NCBI RefSeq assembly: GCF_000003605.2
Contig: NW_003119925.1
Location: forward strand, 26,612-60,710
Source of the DNA: Saccoglossus kowalevskii
Lineage: Eukaryota > Hemichordata > Enteropneusta > Harrimaniidae
Direction of reading: 5' to 3'
DNA length: 34,099 bases
In this document: piece by piece, positions 1 through 12,700 of the stretch
How the letters are laid out: each line of letters opens with the position of its first letter
How positions within the stretch are numbered: position 1 is the stretch's first letter
Notes under the pieces: generated by a model
Database searches by the model: none
What the model was told of the DNA's origin: nothing
Seen by the model: only the letters and a program-made list of their open reading frames with translations
Translations under genes and position numbers: made by a program

Positions 1-598
1 GACTAATGCCTAGCTACAATGCTAGTAATATCTAATTATGTCAACGTTACACACTATGGGATGACATCATAATAATTATGTGATCTCTAGTGATTAATCA
101 GCATTAAATGAACAACAGTTAATAATTACCGGCATTGTAGCTAGGTCTAACACTGGTTTTAAATATCATGTTTTGATTCCAGGATGTAAAGTAAGTTACC
201 ATGTAAGCTCATTTGTGAGACTGATACTGTTATAATGTATCCGAGTATAAAACGGTTTTATACATAGTAGTAGTTGTTACATTGTAATTGTATTGTGGGC
301 ATTTTGCAGCAGCCATCCAAACACAATATTTAAATGAAGTGCAGCAGAGTTCACAATGCTGACATTTCCAAGGCATAATTGCCTTGGCATAAAGAAATAG
401 TATCCAAAAAATCTGTAATTTTCAAAAAGTACCAAGGGGAACTTCTAGGGCATCGAAGCAATTGCCTTTGATGCCTCCATGAAGTTCAAGCTTTTGTGGA
501 GTGGGGTATAGTAAGTTGAACACCATCTCGATACTAGGCTAACTATAACTGTATGCTTTCATTGGACACTGCTCCATCTTGCTATTTTTTTGTTTCAG
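1..598. other. Upstream NCAPD2 intron (3' part)
   Basis: No coding exon of NCAPD2 could be found before the acceptor at 597-598. The stretch holds a small MITE-like inverted repeat at its start and otherwise unremarkable AT-rich sequence. Confidence 0.6.
7..146. mobile_element. MITE-like inverted-repeat element, about 140 bp
   Basis: CCTAGCTACAATGC at 9-22 is repeated in perfect inverted form at 132-145, and similarity continues inward (GTAAT-AT on both sides). CTAA flanks the unit on both sides (3-6 and 147-150), a possible target-site duplication. There is no coding capacity. The family is not recognised. Confidence 0.5.
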
Positions 599-719
599 TA
601 ATTGGATCCAAAGTAGACACCTGGAATAAAATTGAGAAAGATGTAACTGTTGCAGTGCAGGAAGTATGTAAATCTGAAACTGAGAAACAAGAATTCAGTG
701 GAGATGTTGATGTTGATAG
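599..719 (+). CDS. NCAPD2: NCAPD2 exon a (first in window)
   Basis: The acceptor is TTTGTTTCAG at 589-598. The exon carries two bases of a split codon, then 39 codons including DTWNKIEKDVTVAVQEV, which aligns with the region just before the variable acidic linker in vertebrate CAP-D2. A GT donor in the right phase is not available; AG|GCGAGT at 718-725 gives phase 2, which is what the next exon needs. An earlier GTATGT at 665 looks like a donor but has the wrong phase. The upstream exon, and therefore the start codon, is outside the window. Confidence 0.85.
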
Positions 720-3700
720 GCGAGTTAAAAAAGTTTTATTAAAATTTGCTGTATTGTGAGCACACATAAATTGCATTTATTGGTATTGCATACTTGTTAA
801 ATAATATGAGGTTATTACGAGAATACCTCAAAGTGTGCACAAAGACAGTACAGCTGGAATATCGACCAGCACACAGCGGAGGTCTATGCACAGCGTACTG
901 TCTGAGTAGTGTATCGGAAAGTTTCTGCGCCGTTTTAACGCTGTATCTATCGCCATTGAAATATTTTTGGAGTAATTTTATTGTATTTGGTGTCCAGACA
1001 CATTGTCAGCTGGTGTTGCTGGGAAGTATTCACAGAGAAAAATACATTTGAGAAAGATTTCATGTTGTACGGCAGTGCGGAAGTGCGCAGCTCAAAAAAA
1101 TATATTTATGACTTGAAAGTTCAATCGGCAATTCGGTAAGAGGGCACCAGCCAAGAGTATCAGGGCGCTGCACCCTTGTTCCGCAGTTTAGAGAAAAGCC
1201 TGATAAAAGGTATGCTTTCAAGGAAGTTGAGTTGAGGGCTTCAAGTTTAATATTCAGATGACGTGTTGGGGTAGATTACCTTAAAATGAATGATCTTGTT
1301 TCAATAATAGCTGACTATTTTGAAATCAGCTTAATGGCATTCAGATGGGGCTTCATGGCGATAACTTTTATGGCCCTCAGTGAATTTTGTGTTTGTTAAA
1401 AAATCTATTCATATGGTTTGAACCTGAATAATAGACGTAAAATGAATACTTTTCTGGATTTACATGATAGCACTATATAAACCTTTTCACCACCACACTT
1501 TCTCACCCAAATTTTTCTGTTTTTTTTTTTTTTTCTTGTATTCTTCAATATTTCTGGAAATGAACCCTATCGATAATTTTGGAGCCAACAGACAAAATTT
1601 ATGTCAATTTACTCAAAAAAGTTATTTTTGTCCCAGGCTTCTGAAGGAAATTGTAGATTTTAAACGGGACTATTTTGTGAAAAGGTTGCAGATTCTGTCG
1701 TAAATTCGCCCTGGGCTGTTGAACGGCAGTTTGGGTTTTTCTAAAAATAAAATGGGACAATTTTTCGGCAGTTTTTTAAGGTGTTATTTTAATCTTTTCT
1801 GATGCCTAAAAGTTTCACCGTAGCCTATTCAAGAGTATGATGTTTATTGCGACTAGCGTGAATGGGTAAGCTTTGTTTCGACAATGAGCTGTTACCCCTG
1901 AAAACAATGTTTATAAATGTTTAAATTAATCTTCAAATGCTCAGTTTATCTTTTTTATTTAAAAACAAATCATGCCGCTTTCCCATCAAAATCCAAGCCA
2001 AAAGATCGTACAACAACATCAGCAAATCTCTTTCGCGCTGCATTCAATAACATTAACATATTTAAATGAGCTATTGTAATTTGAACACGTTAGCATCATC
2101 CATCATTTTCATTGGTTAATTAGCGATTTGACCTGTCAGGTCAAAGAACACAGGCCCAGGTCAAAACCTGGCGGATATTCATTTTGATTACAATGAAATA
2201 AGTTGAAATTTATTTTTTGCACGTTATTATAATCATTACCAGGTAATAATCAACAATTGTGAAACGCAGCATGACCGGATTGCGCTGCCGCGATCATTTG
2301 CTAATAAAATGGATAAAAAATAATTGCATTTGGCGCACAAGGTTCATTAAGGTGATTTTTTTGGAGAAAGATGCGCGGTCTACTTTTTAGTCCAGCAAGA
2401 AAAAATTGTATAAAATTTTAGATTAGCTTCTGCAATAGTTTAGTTTTGGATGGTCCAATTGCCGGTGTTGAATGTTGGCATAGGTGCATTTTCAATGAAA
2501 ATATAAGCCCCCCCCCCCCCAAATATTTGATGATCATTTTTAGTCCCTGTTCGGACACAGTCCGAAAACGGGGACTTATGTTTTGACCTCTGTGTGTGCG
2601 CGAGTCCAGACCTGTATCTTAGACATGCCTAGACCAATCACAATCAAACTTCACACATACATCATACATGACAATATTAATGTATATTGTCATGTATGAT
2701 GTATGTGTGAAGTCAATCAATTTGTTTCATGATCTGATTCAAGATGGCCGAATGGTAGCCATTTTTGTACTGAAAATTCATCAAAATTAAGCATTTCTCA
2801 TCTGTTTACAGATGGATTTTGTTCAAACTTGGACATTATAGGACCTTGATGCACATCATTTTGTTTTTCAGATAAGATTAAAAATGGCCGACTGGTGGCC
2901 ATTTTGTTTAATGAATGTGGTTCTAGTACCATATTTTTTTACTTTGACTGATTATGTTCAAATTTTAAGTATTTATTATACATCATGTCATAGATATACA
3001 GATATATTGGTTTGACGATCCTATTAAAAATGGCCAAATGGTTGCCATTTTTGTGCTAAAAAATCATCAAATATCAAGCATTTCTGACATTTATGGATGG
3101 ATTTCGTTAGAACTTGGTACATACGTTGGACATTACGGGTTCCTGATGCACATCATTTTATTTTTCAGATTGGATTCAAAATGGCTGACTGGTAGCCATT
3201 TTGCTTTAATGAATTGGATTCTAGAGCCATATCTCTGACATGCTTTGACTTATTATGTGCAAATTTTATATATTCATTATACATCATATTATAGATATAT
3301 ATATGTATTAAAAATGGCTGATTTTGTTTTAATTAATGCTGTTCCAGAGCAATATCTCTCAATGTGGACAAGTACTCGTTTGTTCAGATACAAATGTCAA
3401 TCATTTTAATCATATTCCTGACATGGTTATATTCCAGCTATATTACTATAAACAAAACTATATATCTTAAATTCAATAACTAGCGGGGACTGTGCCATGC
3501 ATGGCTTGTTGAAATTTTGAACCCCAAATAAGGGCCCATCATATTTTTCGAATGGGCAAATTTACGACAGAATCCGGTAGTATGTAAGCATTTCATCATA
3601 TTTAGTTCTCTTACTTTCTTTCAGTGTATTGGATGATATTTATAAGCTGCTTGAACAGGAGCATTTCAACCAAGCCACATTACTGCTGTTGTCCGCCATG

Positions 3701-6700
3701 GAAGAGTTTCCTGGAAATGAGTTATTCCGAACCACACCACTGGGAAGTCAAGATGACAGTTTTCTGCAGACGCAAGAATCAACAGAAGAAAAGTAAGAGT
3801 TATTCATGTGAAAGTGATTTATTTCTGCGGTTTGGAAAAGCCACTTATTTCCGTGGTTTGGGCCACCGTTGTTTGTTTGACGTACTTTACCAAATATCAA
3901 ATTTCAACATTAGCACTGACTTATTATCCCAAGGCTTTATTTTTATAAGAGCCAGTGGAAATGTTGTAAAAGCTTAGATGTATTTTTTTTTCTCCTAAGA
4001 AATTTACTTGCTTAACCCCAAATATTAGACATTGTCATGATGGATGTCTCATTTGACAGACTTATTTTAATCTACACGCCAATTTATGCCACTTAGATCT
4101 CCATGGATACCACTATCACTAGTGACAAAATCATGTGCCATGGAGAGATATATTTTAAATGGTATTCATACACAATATTTCTGGATGAGAATTGGAATAA
4201 TTGAATAATGCTATTATGTGTCATTTACTTGTTCACAGTTCAGAGTCTCTGGAACCAAGTTCTGAACTGAATAAAGAAGAGATCCGTGTGTTGAACACAT
4301 TAAAGGCTGTGTTTCTTAGTAAGTAAATTCCAGGCTTTGGTATGACTTTTTAAATCCTAACATTTTCCACTTTAAATTTCTGTGAATTATTTTTACATCG
4401 AACTCTGTAAAAATACTAGCTGCTCCAAGCAATGTTAAATCAACGACAGTTTAGACAGATACTTTAACATCTTCAAAATGAATGCTTTAATACCTATTTA
4501 CTTAGTGCTATATACAGTAAATCTCATAATTTTCTTTTAAATATTACAGGTTGGCATGACGACGATGAAGGTCCCATCCCTGCACCAATAGAGCTATCAC
4601 CAAGTACTATGAAATCAACTAACCAAGAAGATGACATTGTTAATGATGTTTCAAAACAACAAATCTTAGTCCAATATCTCAAGGTATTGTTTTTTCTATA
4701 ATACTGGTAATAGATTTTTTTCCTTATTCTCTTCACCTCACTTGTCTTCAGCCTCAATCTCGGACACTGTAACACAATATTTTCTAGATTTCTGAAAGCA
4801 AATAAACAAGTATGCCATAATTTCTAAGATAGTATACAGTAATTAATTCAAAAGCTAACTTTGAATTCTACTCTATTATGATAAATTACTAGTGACAAAT
4901 ATAGCTCCATTTAATTGAACACGCAACCTATGAAAATGAGATTGAAATTAATAAAAAAGGGGTGCTGATATAAAATAGAATTTTAGCATTTTAGCATTAC
5001 CCTGTACAGTATTTACAACAAACTGTTTGAGGACATATAAATAGTTTGTTATAGTGAAGTGTTCACTATAATGAATTACATGATACATTGGATTTGTTAT
5101 GAGTGAGAGACGTGCAATATCTCCTGCTTGCTTCGCATTGAATTTTGAAAAAGAAAAACATTTGAAATGTCAGTTTCGTTTGCAGTTCGACAAATTTAGT
5201 GACACTCTAAGATACCGAAAACTCGATCATAACTGAATTTGCATAAATGCTTGGCAATGTTCAACTGCAAACAATTCCACATAACCAGATATATTGCGAA
5301 TACTGTTACATTTTACATATGACACATACTTCTCATACATTGTTCAACATAAGCTATTAATAATATACAGATCCAATACTGTAATGCCATTTATTTTCAC
5401 TGACATTTAATTCACCTTGTTTTTTAATTTCATGAATTTGTCAAGGAAAATGAGTTATTTTACATGTTCATGTAGATTTAATTTAGCGACTTTTTCCTAT
5501 CAGACAAAATGAATAGCAAAATTAGAATCCAGTGAATGATTAATGCATTTACAGTAGTGAATTCATACATGCATGTGTTTCTAATAGAGCAATTATTTGT
5601 GAAACACTGGTAGTATTCTCATATATGCCTCCTCTGATTTCAGGATTGTGTCTCCTTTGCAAGTCAAATACAGACAGCAGTACCATTGATTTGTAAATTA
5701 TTGAGTTCTAAAACTCCGTCTGATGTTATGGAAGCCATTGATTTTTTTGTCACTGCTTTTGAATTTGGTGTGAGTAATTCCCTGGAAGGAGTAAGGCAGA
5801 TGTTAGCGTTAATCTGGTCTAAGGAACCCAGTGTAAAGGAAGCTATTGTTGCAGCTTACAAGAGACTCTACTTGAATACTACTGCTAACAATAATAGGTT
5901 GGTAATAAATACAAGAGACATAATATTACTAATTAAGAATGTATGGTTGATATGAATTAAGCCAATGAAAAAAATCATGCACTTCTGATTTCAACTTTTT
6001 AAGATAGTTTAAAAAGTGTATAATTGTTGATTTAGACAAAAGTAATGAACTTTTGTAGGATGCCATACTTCTCAAGAAATAGATGAAGGGAAGATAAAGT
6101 CGTAGTGGTGAAGTGTCTAGTGTTGGGCATCATGAACTAATCTTATAGAGATTTTTTGCCTTCTTTCAGCATTTTCTTTGATTTCCTTATTACATGTACA
6201 ATGTATGTCAATTTGTTATCAATGGAGAGCGCCCTTCAACCTTTTGTTCAATAACTTCAATGTTATTATCAACAAATATCTACTAAAATTGTTCCGTTCA
6301 TATGCTGTGATCTTCCCTATTCTTTTGTAGTACATCTTATGCTGTGATCTGTCCCACCAATGTAATGATCTGTCCACCCTTACATATACAGGGCAAACCA
6401 TGTGATAGTATTTTTATTAAACCAATCAAATCTACAGACAACAGCTGGCCCTAATGAGATATTACTATTACTGTAGCTAGGTATTAGTGAATTGGTGTAT
6501 TGCGAGTGATATGCCACATTCATGTTATTATAAGAAACCTGAAAACTCACAGACTGCACTGTTTAATTTCCTTTTTTACAGAGCTCAATCAGTGGCTGTT
6601 GTTAAAAACCTGACTGCACTGATTCACGGAGCCACAGTTGGAGAGTTGAAATCACTGGAAGCTTTGGTAATGGAGTTTGTAGAGAATCAGGAAATCAACA

Positions 6701-9700
6701 ACAATGTAATACAAGTATTATGGGAAAGATTTACTCTAAAGATTCCTGGTACCTCAACAGATGAGAGTAAAGCTGCATTGCTTTTGTTAGCAATGGCTGC
6801 CAAGTAAGTAGTATTTTATCAAAGGCCCAGTTAGTTATTCCAGCAGTTGATCAGTGCAATGTAATGATCCTTGCTATAGCAAATTGTCTGAAAAATGAAT
6901 TCAAGAAATAAAACCAGTTCAAGCAGTTCATTCATTAATTCTTTGAAACAAGGTACACTAATTAATGCAATTGTTTTTTGTTTTTGTTTTTTACAGAAGC
7001 GATGTTAACGTAGTACGTAGTAACATTGATGTTCTTGTTAGCACTGGTTTATCAGAGAGAGCCCATGATGACTTTATGCTTGCCAGAGATTCATGTATTG
7101 CCTTGCTTAAACTCATACAGAAAAAAAAGGTATTTTTTTGTCATACTGAACATTCCTTGAAAATTTACTTTAAATGAAAATGGCTTTGAAGATCTCTGAG
7201 ACTATTCTCAATGCTCCATTCTCTATGTCCAATGTTTACCTCATGAAGGATGGAATGCTATTTGAGGTCTGAGATACATTCTATTTAACATTTCCTTTCT
7301 GTAAATTGGTCTGTGACTTACATTTTTTTTTAATTATTTCAGTTCTTTTGTAAGCAAGATGGGGTTTTCTGAATTGTGGTGCACCTTTAATTAGTGCCTC
7401 TTGCAGTTCTGTACTGATTATGGTTTAATGGTGACAGCAATTAATTTATATCATTCAAATTGTGGGCTTATAGTTTTTGAATGAGCTACTACTTCATACT
7501 AGTTATTGGTTAGAATGTTGCTGCAGTTTAGCAGCTCTTATTGGCTGCTTAAGCTATTTTGATATTACGTCGCGGCCATAGAGCTGCAGATCGCGTCCAT
7601 TGAGAACCGCACAGTTCGCCATCCCGGGGCGCACGCTATTTTTGATGTTATCGAACGATTTCAATGAAGTTTAAGACGAATAAAAGTTATCCTTGCAAAC
7701 ACAAACATCTTAGGTATCTACTGACCGAAAATGAAGGACTATTTCTTCTTGAAAAGTATATATTTCTGTGTATAATTAGACCGAACGTAATTTAATCGAT
7801 TGAACGACAGGATTTCAAGATGACCTCTGTCATGTGACCTGAGCACATGACAATGACGAAGCATGCGCAGTTTACATTTTAACTGAAAATTGAGAATGGC
7901 AGGTTCTTGTATTCATTGTGGAGATGAGTTCCAGAAGAAAGTTAAAGGGTATCGCAGGCAATCCATTGCATCTAGACTTAAAACCTCAGAAACTGTTGAC
8001 AATGCATTAGTGAATGTTCTAAAGCTGAAACCCATTACCCCGTTGGCTTGCTGTCTCTTTCCGCATAATATTGAGGAGCATTGGTGGTAAAATATACATC
8101 ATGCTTTTGCCATACCCTGTTGGTAATGTGGCCAATGTGTGTATATTATTTAAAATACAAGTAGTACCTTCTACTTGTTGAGCTTTTAAGTCAAATTTAA
8201 AAATATGGTCAAAAGACTCAACAATTTTGTCCTTTGTCAATTCCATGCTGTCTGCTCCTGTCACTTGTTACACCCGTTGGCAAGTTACAAGATTATTTTT
8301 AGATTTTTCACACTATATAAATAAAACTGCTTAAAACAATATTTTTAATAATACATGTACTTTATTTGAGTCACTTAATGGTGAAATGAAATTAAAATTA
8401 TAAAAAGCCATCTGTCGTTGTTTCGTCACATAAAGCGCTGTCCCAGACAGGCGCCGTCTGCTTTAGTCACGCGATTACACTCGTCACTAAAAGAGCCAAG
8501 TCACGTGATAGAGGTCAGCTTCAAAATGGCGGCGTTCAATCGGAGGTTTCACTTCGGCACAGTTTTAACGTGAAATAGTCTCATTTACACGGGCAAATTT
8601 GCTTAAAGCTTGCTGTAATCAGTAACAGATATATTTGTGAGAACATATTTGTCTATTTTTTCCTGCAAGTCGAGGTAATTTTATTACAATCACAATTTTA
8701 ACGATACATAACTGGCATATTTAAAAATCTGTGCATTTCTTTAGGGAAGGGAACTGCAGCTCTCTGGTCGTCCCGCAACGTATACCACGACCAAGAGAGC
8801 TGCATAAACTGCAGCAAGTTAGAATGCTGTTCACCCTCTCACCACCAGTTTCCTTTTTTCATCACAAAATAGTCCTGTTTATACATGTAGTCTGTACTTT
8901 CTTCCTTCAGAAGATTGGGACAAAAATAGCCAAATTTTGAATAAAAATTGAAAATTTTGTCTGATGGCTCCAAAATTAAGGTTCATTTCCAGAATTATTG
9001 AAGAATATAAGAAAATAGTGCAGAAAAATCTTGACAAGAAAGTCTAGTGGTGAAAGGTTAAAATGATATACGTAGAAGACTGGAAAGATGAATTGACATG
9101 TGTATTATTTGTTCACAGGTCAAAGGTGGAGAAGCGGAAGAACCATTTCGTTTCCCAAAAGATCATGAGATGTTTGATAAATTAACAGAATTAATTGTCA
9201 AGGGTAAGAAACATGTCTCAGTCTTTCAAATATTTGTATAGACACGGGATAGAATAGGGAAGCATATGTTGGTTCATGGAAATATGTTATGTTTAATAAT
9301 TGTAATGTGAACCCCTCCCTGATTCAACAAATTTGGATAATTTGTGCTTAAATTGATTATCAACAAAATTTAGTTGAAAGCACTTACAATACTGAAAAAA
9401 TTAAACTGTAAAGTTGTCATCGTCCTTGAATACACCGGTACAGTGATTGAAACTGGATATATTGAGCTATTTATAATTATATACCGGTATTGTCTTCACT
9501 ACATTAAATCCTGTCATGCACAGCTACTAATGTAGATCACTAAATTGTTTAAGAATTAATTACGTCACTCCTTCACAGTCCAAACTGAGAAAGCCTCATA
9601 AATGGCTGCATGCTAAGACTTATAGTTTTGCCTGCTCAGTTTTAACCCAATAATATTTACAAATCAAATTCTTCAAGTTACTGTCTCAGGATACATATAT

Positions 9701-12700
9701 AATGCTGTACAAGCAGGAACATCCCTGTATTTTCTTCCCTTTTAATGTTCTCTTAAATGCAGTGGCAAAATAGCCTAATAATATAATAAACTCAAAAGTC
9801 TGGTGCGCATTTCAAATTAATCTTAATGAAAGAAGTTTTGCATTAAATATTTTGTGGTTCTGATCTTCAATTCAATGACATACTAAGATGCTGAAAACTC
9901 AATTATAACAAAGTTTACAGAACTGCTTGATTTTCAGCTATTAACATGGTTATCTTGCAAATACTTGCATTTATTATATTATGTCTATTGCTTGATATGT
10001 CAGAGCCTTCAAACAAAGTTTTATACAACAATATAACTACAACTTTAATATTTTTTACAGCAAAAAAGATAATTTTATACTGGATTTAGAACTTAGTGGT
10101 TTGAATTCCCTTCAATATATTGTGTAAACATATACTCCATAGACATATACTCCATATTTTGTTATCCACTATGTTTTGTTGTTGTAGGTATTAGTAAATT
10201 AGATGATCCATTCTGGGTGCCCATGACAGAACAAGCCATCAATGTTATTTATAGACTTGGTGAGCAGCCTGACATTCGATGTGCAAGTATAATAAAACAG
10301 CTTATAGAAGTTGTTCTTGGAGACAGTGAACAAGGTAACAGACAATTTGACATGTTGTAGTAGTTCTATCCCCCTTTACATGCTACCTAGTTTATGGTGC
10401 TATACACCAAATAGGAGTGACTTGTATTACGGCCAAGTATTATTTTCCCTTCAGTTCCACAGTCCACTTCCAGCAAAACAAGGAACATTTCATATTGTAA
10501 AACACAAAAAAAAAACTATGTCAACAGAGAATTTTAAAAGTCAATAATCACTGACACAAAAAAAGAGTCTGTGTAACCTGTAATACTGAGACTTGCTTAC
10601 TTTAATTCCAAATAAAATAAAGTAATCAACACTAACTTGAATTTCAAAGCAGATGATCTCAAGAATGTGGAACCGAAATGTCATCCTCGCGTATTAGCAC
10701 GATTCCTGGCCTTTGCTGGACACGTGGCTTTCCAACAACTCTACTACTTGGATGTGAGCATGCTTGGAGAACTGAAGCGACGCCGTAATATCCAAGACAA
10801 TAGAAGAGAGGCTGAGAAAAACAAGGCAGCCAAAAATAAGCGTAAATCCAAGGTAAGTAATTGCTGGATTGCGAGTGTAAGATGCAGTGGATAACATAAA
10901 TGTTGTCAAACACATCAATAGGTCTTATGCATGACCCCTGAAGGTCACACATCCTGGTACTTTCTGACCCCTAAAGGTCACACATCCTGGTACTTTCTGA
11001 CCCCTAAAGGTAGTAGTTCCAGTATGGGGGGAAAAAAATCTTGGAAATCCAGGCAGTTATGGCTACTAAATGAAATATGGCCTAATTTATCTTGCCACAT
11101 ACCGGTTGTTGAGGTTGGATTTCCAACAGTATGACTAAAAAAACTTGGAATTCTGGCTGTATATGGTAAAAATATTGGGCCAGTATGAAATAGTTATTAC
11201 TGAAATTAGATAAGGATGGTGGCACGAATGAGCTCATCAATACCGTGAATCAGGACTAGTTTGGATTTCCATTGTCAAATATAAAATTTTGAACTTAGTA
11301 AATTAGCATATAAGAGTTATATTTGGAAATCCTACTCTGTATGGTGTCACAAAGAAACTCATCAACACCATAAGTAAGAAACTATAGTTTTGGATTTCCA
11401 TTACTGTATGGTGAATGGTGATTTGGAAATAAAACTTTGTATGACTTATACACCCATGGAAATTATACCCTGTATGAAGTAAACACACAAGCTCATCAAC
11501 AGGGGGGGGGGGGGTGCAGATATAAACTGGAATGGCCCAATGTTGTACCTAATTTTTTGCCATATAGTTTTTCAATTTTAATGCTTACATTGTGTCTGTA
11601 ATAGATGTGAATGCCCGCCAAGCAGCAAATTGTCCACCTAATAGTTTTCCACTCTCTCCTGTTGTCAAGTCTACTGTTCCTGTGATCTATGTAACCATGG
11701 CATTTAGAACAGTGGTTGTGATGACAGGAGAAATCAAACATTTGAGACAAACAAATTTTTGTGGTTTTCTCACTCTCAATATGATCTAAATAGCCAGTGT
11801 TTGGGCTTAATGATTAATAATGTGAATTTGTCTCCTCACAAAGTCCTAGGATGTGTGACTGTTATTGGTGATGCATTGGACTTATTATATCAAGCAATCT
11901 GTTTGGAGCACTAATGTAATTCAATAAAATGTAATGGAAATATTTCTACAAATTGGTATTCATTTCTATATAATTATCACAATAATCATTGTTTAAATCA
12001 ATAAGATATACATAGATTTATTTGATAATCATACATATGCCAAAATATATCCATGTCTGTTTTGGTTTGCCTATTTGTGAGAAGGATTTTCCCCTTGTGA
12101 CCAATTGATTTGATTTGGGTAGAGGTCAAGATACAGTTTCCATGGATATGGGGTCCTTTGGAAGGATTTTTCAATTTTCACCATTGCCAGCTAGGGTAAA
12201 AGTATATATAAAACTATATATTATAATATCTAATGCCATACCTTGTACAAATTAAGTTTCAGATACAATAAGGTACATAGCTTTCTAGATATTAAAAATG
12301 ATTTTTAACAATGTAGAATATTTCTATCTATACTGTAGGATGGCAATGAACCAAGCATGGAGGAGGATATGGGTCTGACTGGGGCTGTAGCTGATGATGC
12401 TGAAGCCGAATATATGAAAAAAGTCCTTGATACTGAAATAGTGACTGGTAAACAGACTTTTTGAAAAATATTTACTAATTTTTGTGAGAGTTGGATAATT
12501 TTTTTTAAATTTATCACTAATGTTGAACGAGACCTATAGCAAATATGAAAATATGTTCATTTCATACAAAACTAATAAAGGAATTACAGAAAAATGCATA
12601 AACATGTTGTAAAAAGTTACTGGCAAAAAACGCTATACATAATTTAAACTTTTTTTAATATTCCTTTGATGCAGGTAATAGTTTACTAGCAATGCTGTCA

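Larger units (their letters stand above)
720..3624 (+). other. NCAPD2 intron with GC donor
   Basis: The intron begins GCGAGT and ends CTTTCTTTCAG. It contains a run of T (1521-1534), a poly-C tract (2508-2520) and the palindromic-monomer repeat block at 2535-3530. The 760-2500 part shows no recognisable gene; short open frames there lack homology and flanking splice logic. Confidence 0.7.
7518..8817. mobile_element. 1.3-kb TIR DNA transposon, internally deleted, in NCAPD2 intron
   Basis: The left end TTGCTGCAGTTTAGCAGCTC and the reverse of the right end TTGCTGCAGTTTATGCAGCT match. Similarity extends with gaps to CAGAGAGCTGCAG-like words at 7589 and 8754, so the TIRs are about 64-72 bp. Exact 9-bp duplications (GTTAGAATG) flank the unit. 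A second inverted pair lies inside (7815-7841 and 8497-8525: TGACCTCTGTCATGTGAC versus TGACCTCTATCACGTGAC). Inside are a + strand CxxC ORF and a facing - strand helicase fragment. The base composition at both ends is more GC/CpG-rich than the intron. A 9-bp duplication is typical of Mutator-type elements but no transposase core is visible, so the superfamily is open. Confidence 0.85.

Noticed and set aside
181-190. 8-base microexon between CCAG and GTAAGT near 183-190
   Set aside because: It would have good splice signals but no homology, and nothing requires it.
665-670. GTATGT as donor of exon a
   Set aside because: It gives phase 0, which cannot join the phase needed at 3625, and drops conserved-position codons.
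10659-10952. Two open frames on the - strand over exon j
   Set aside because: They are shadows of a well-supported NCAPD2 exon.
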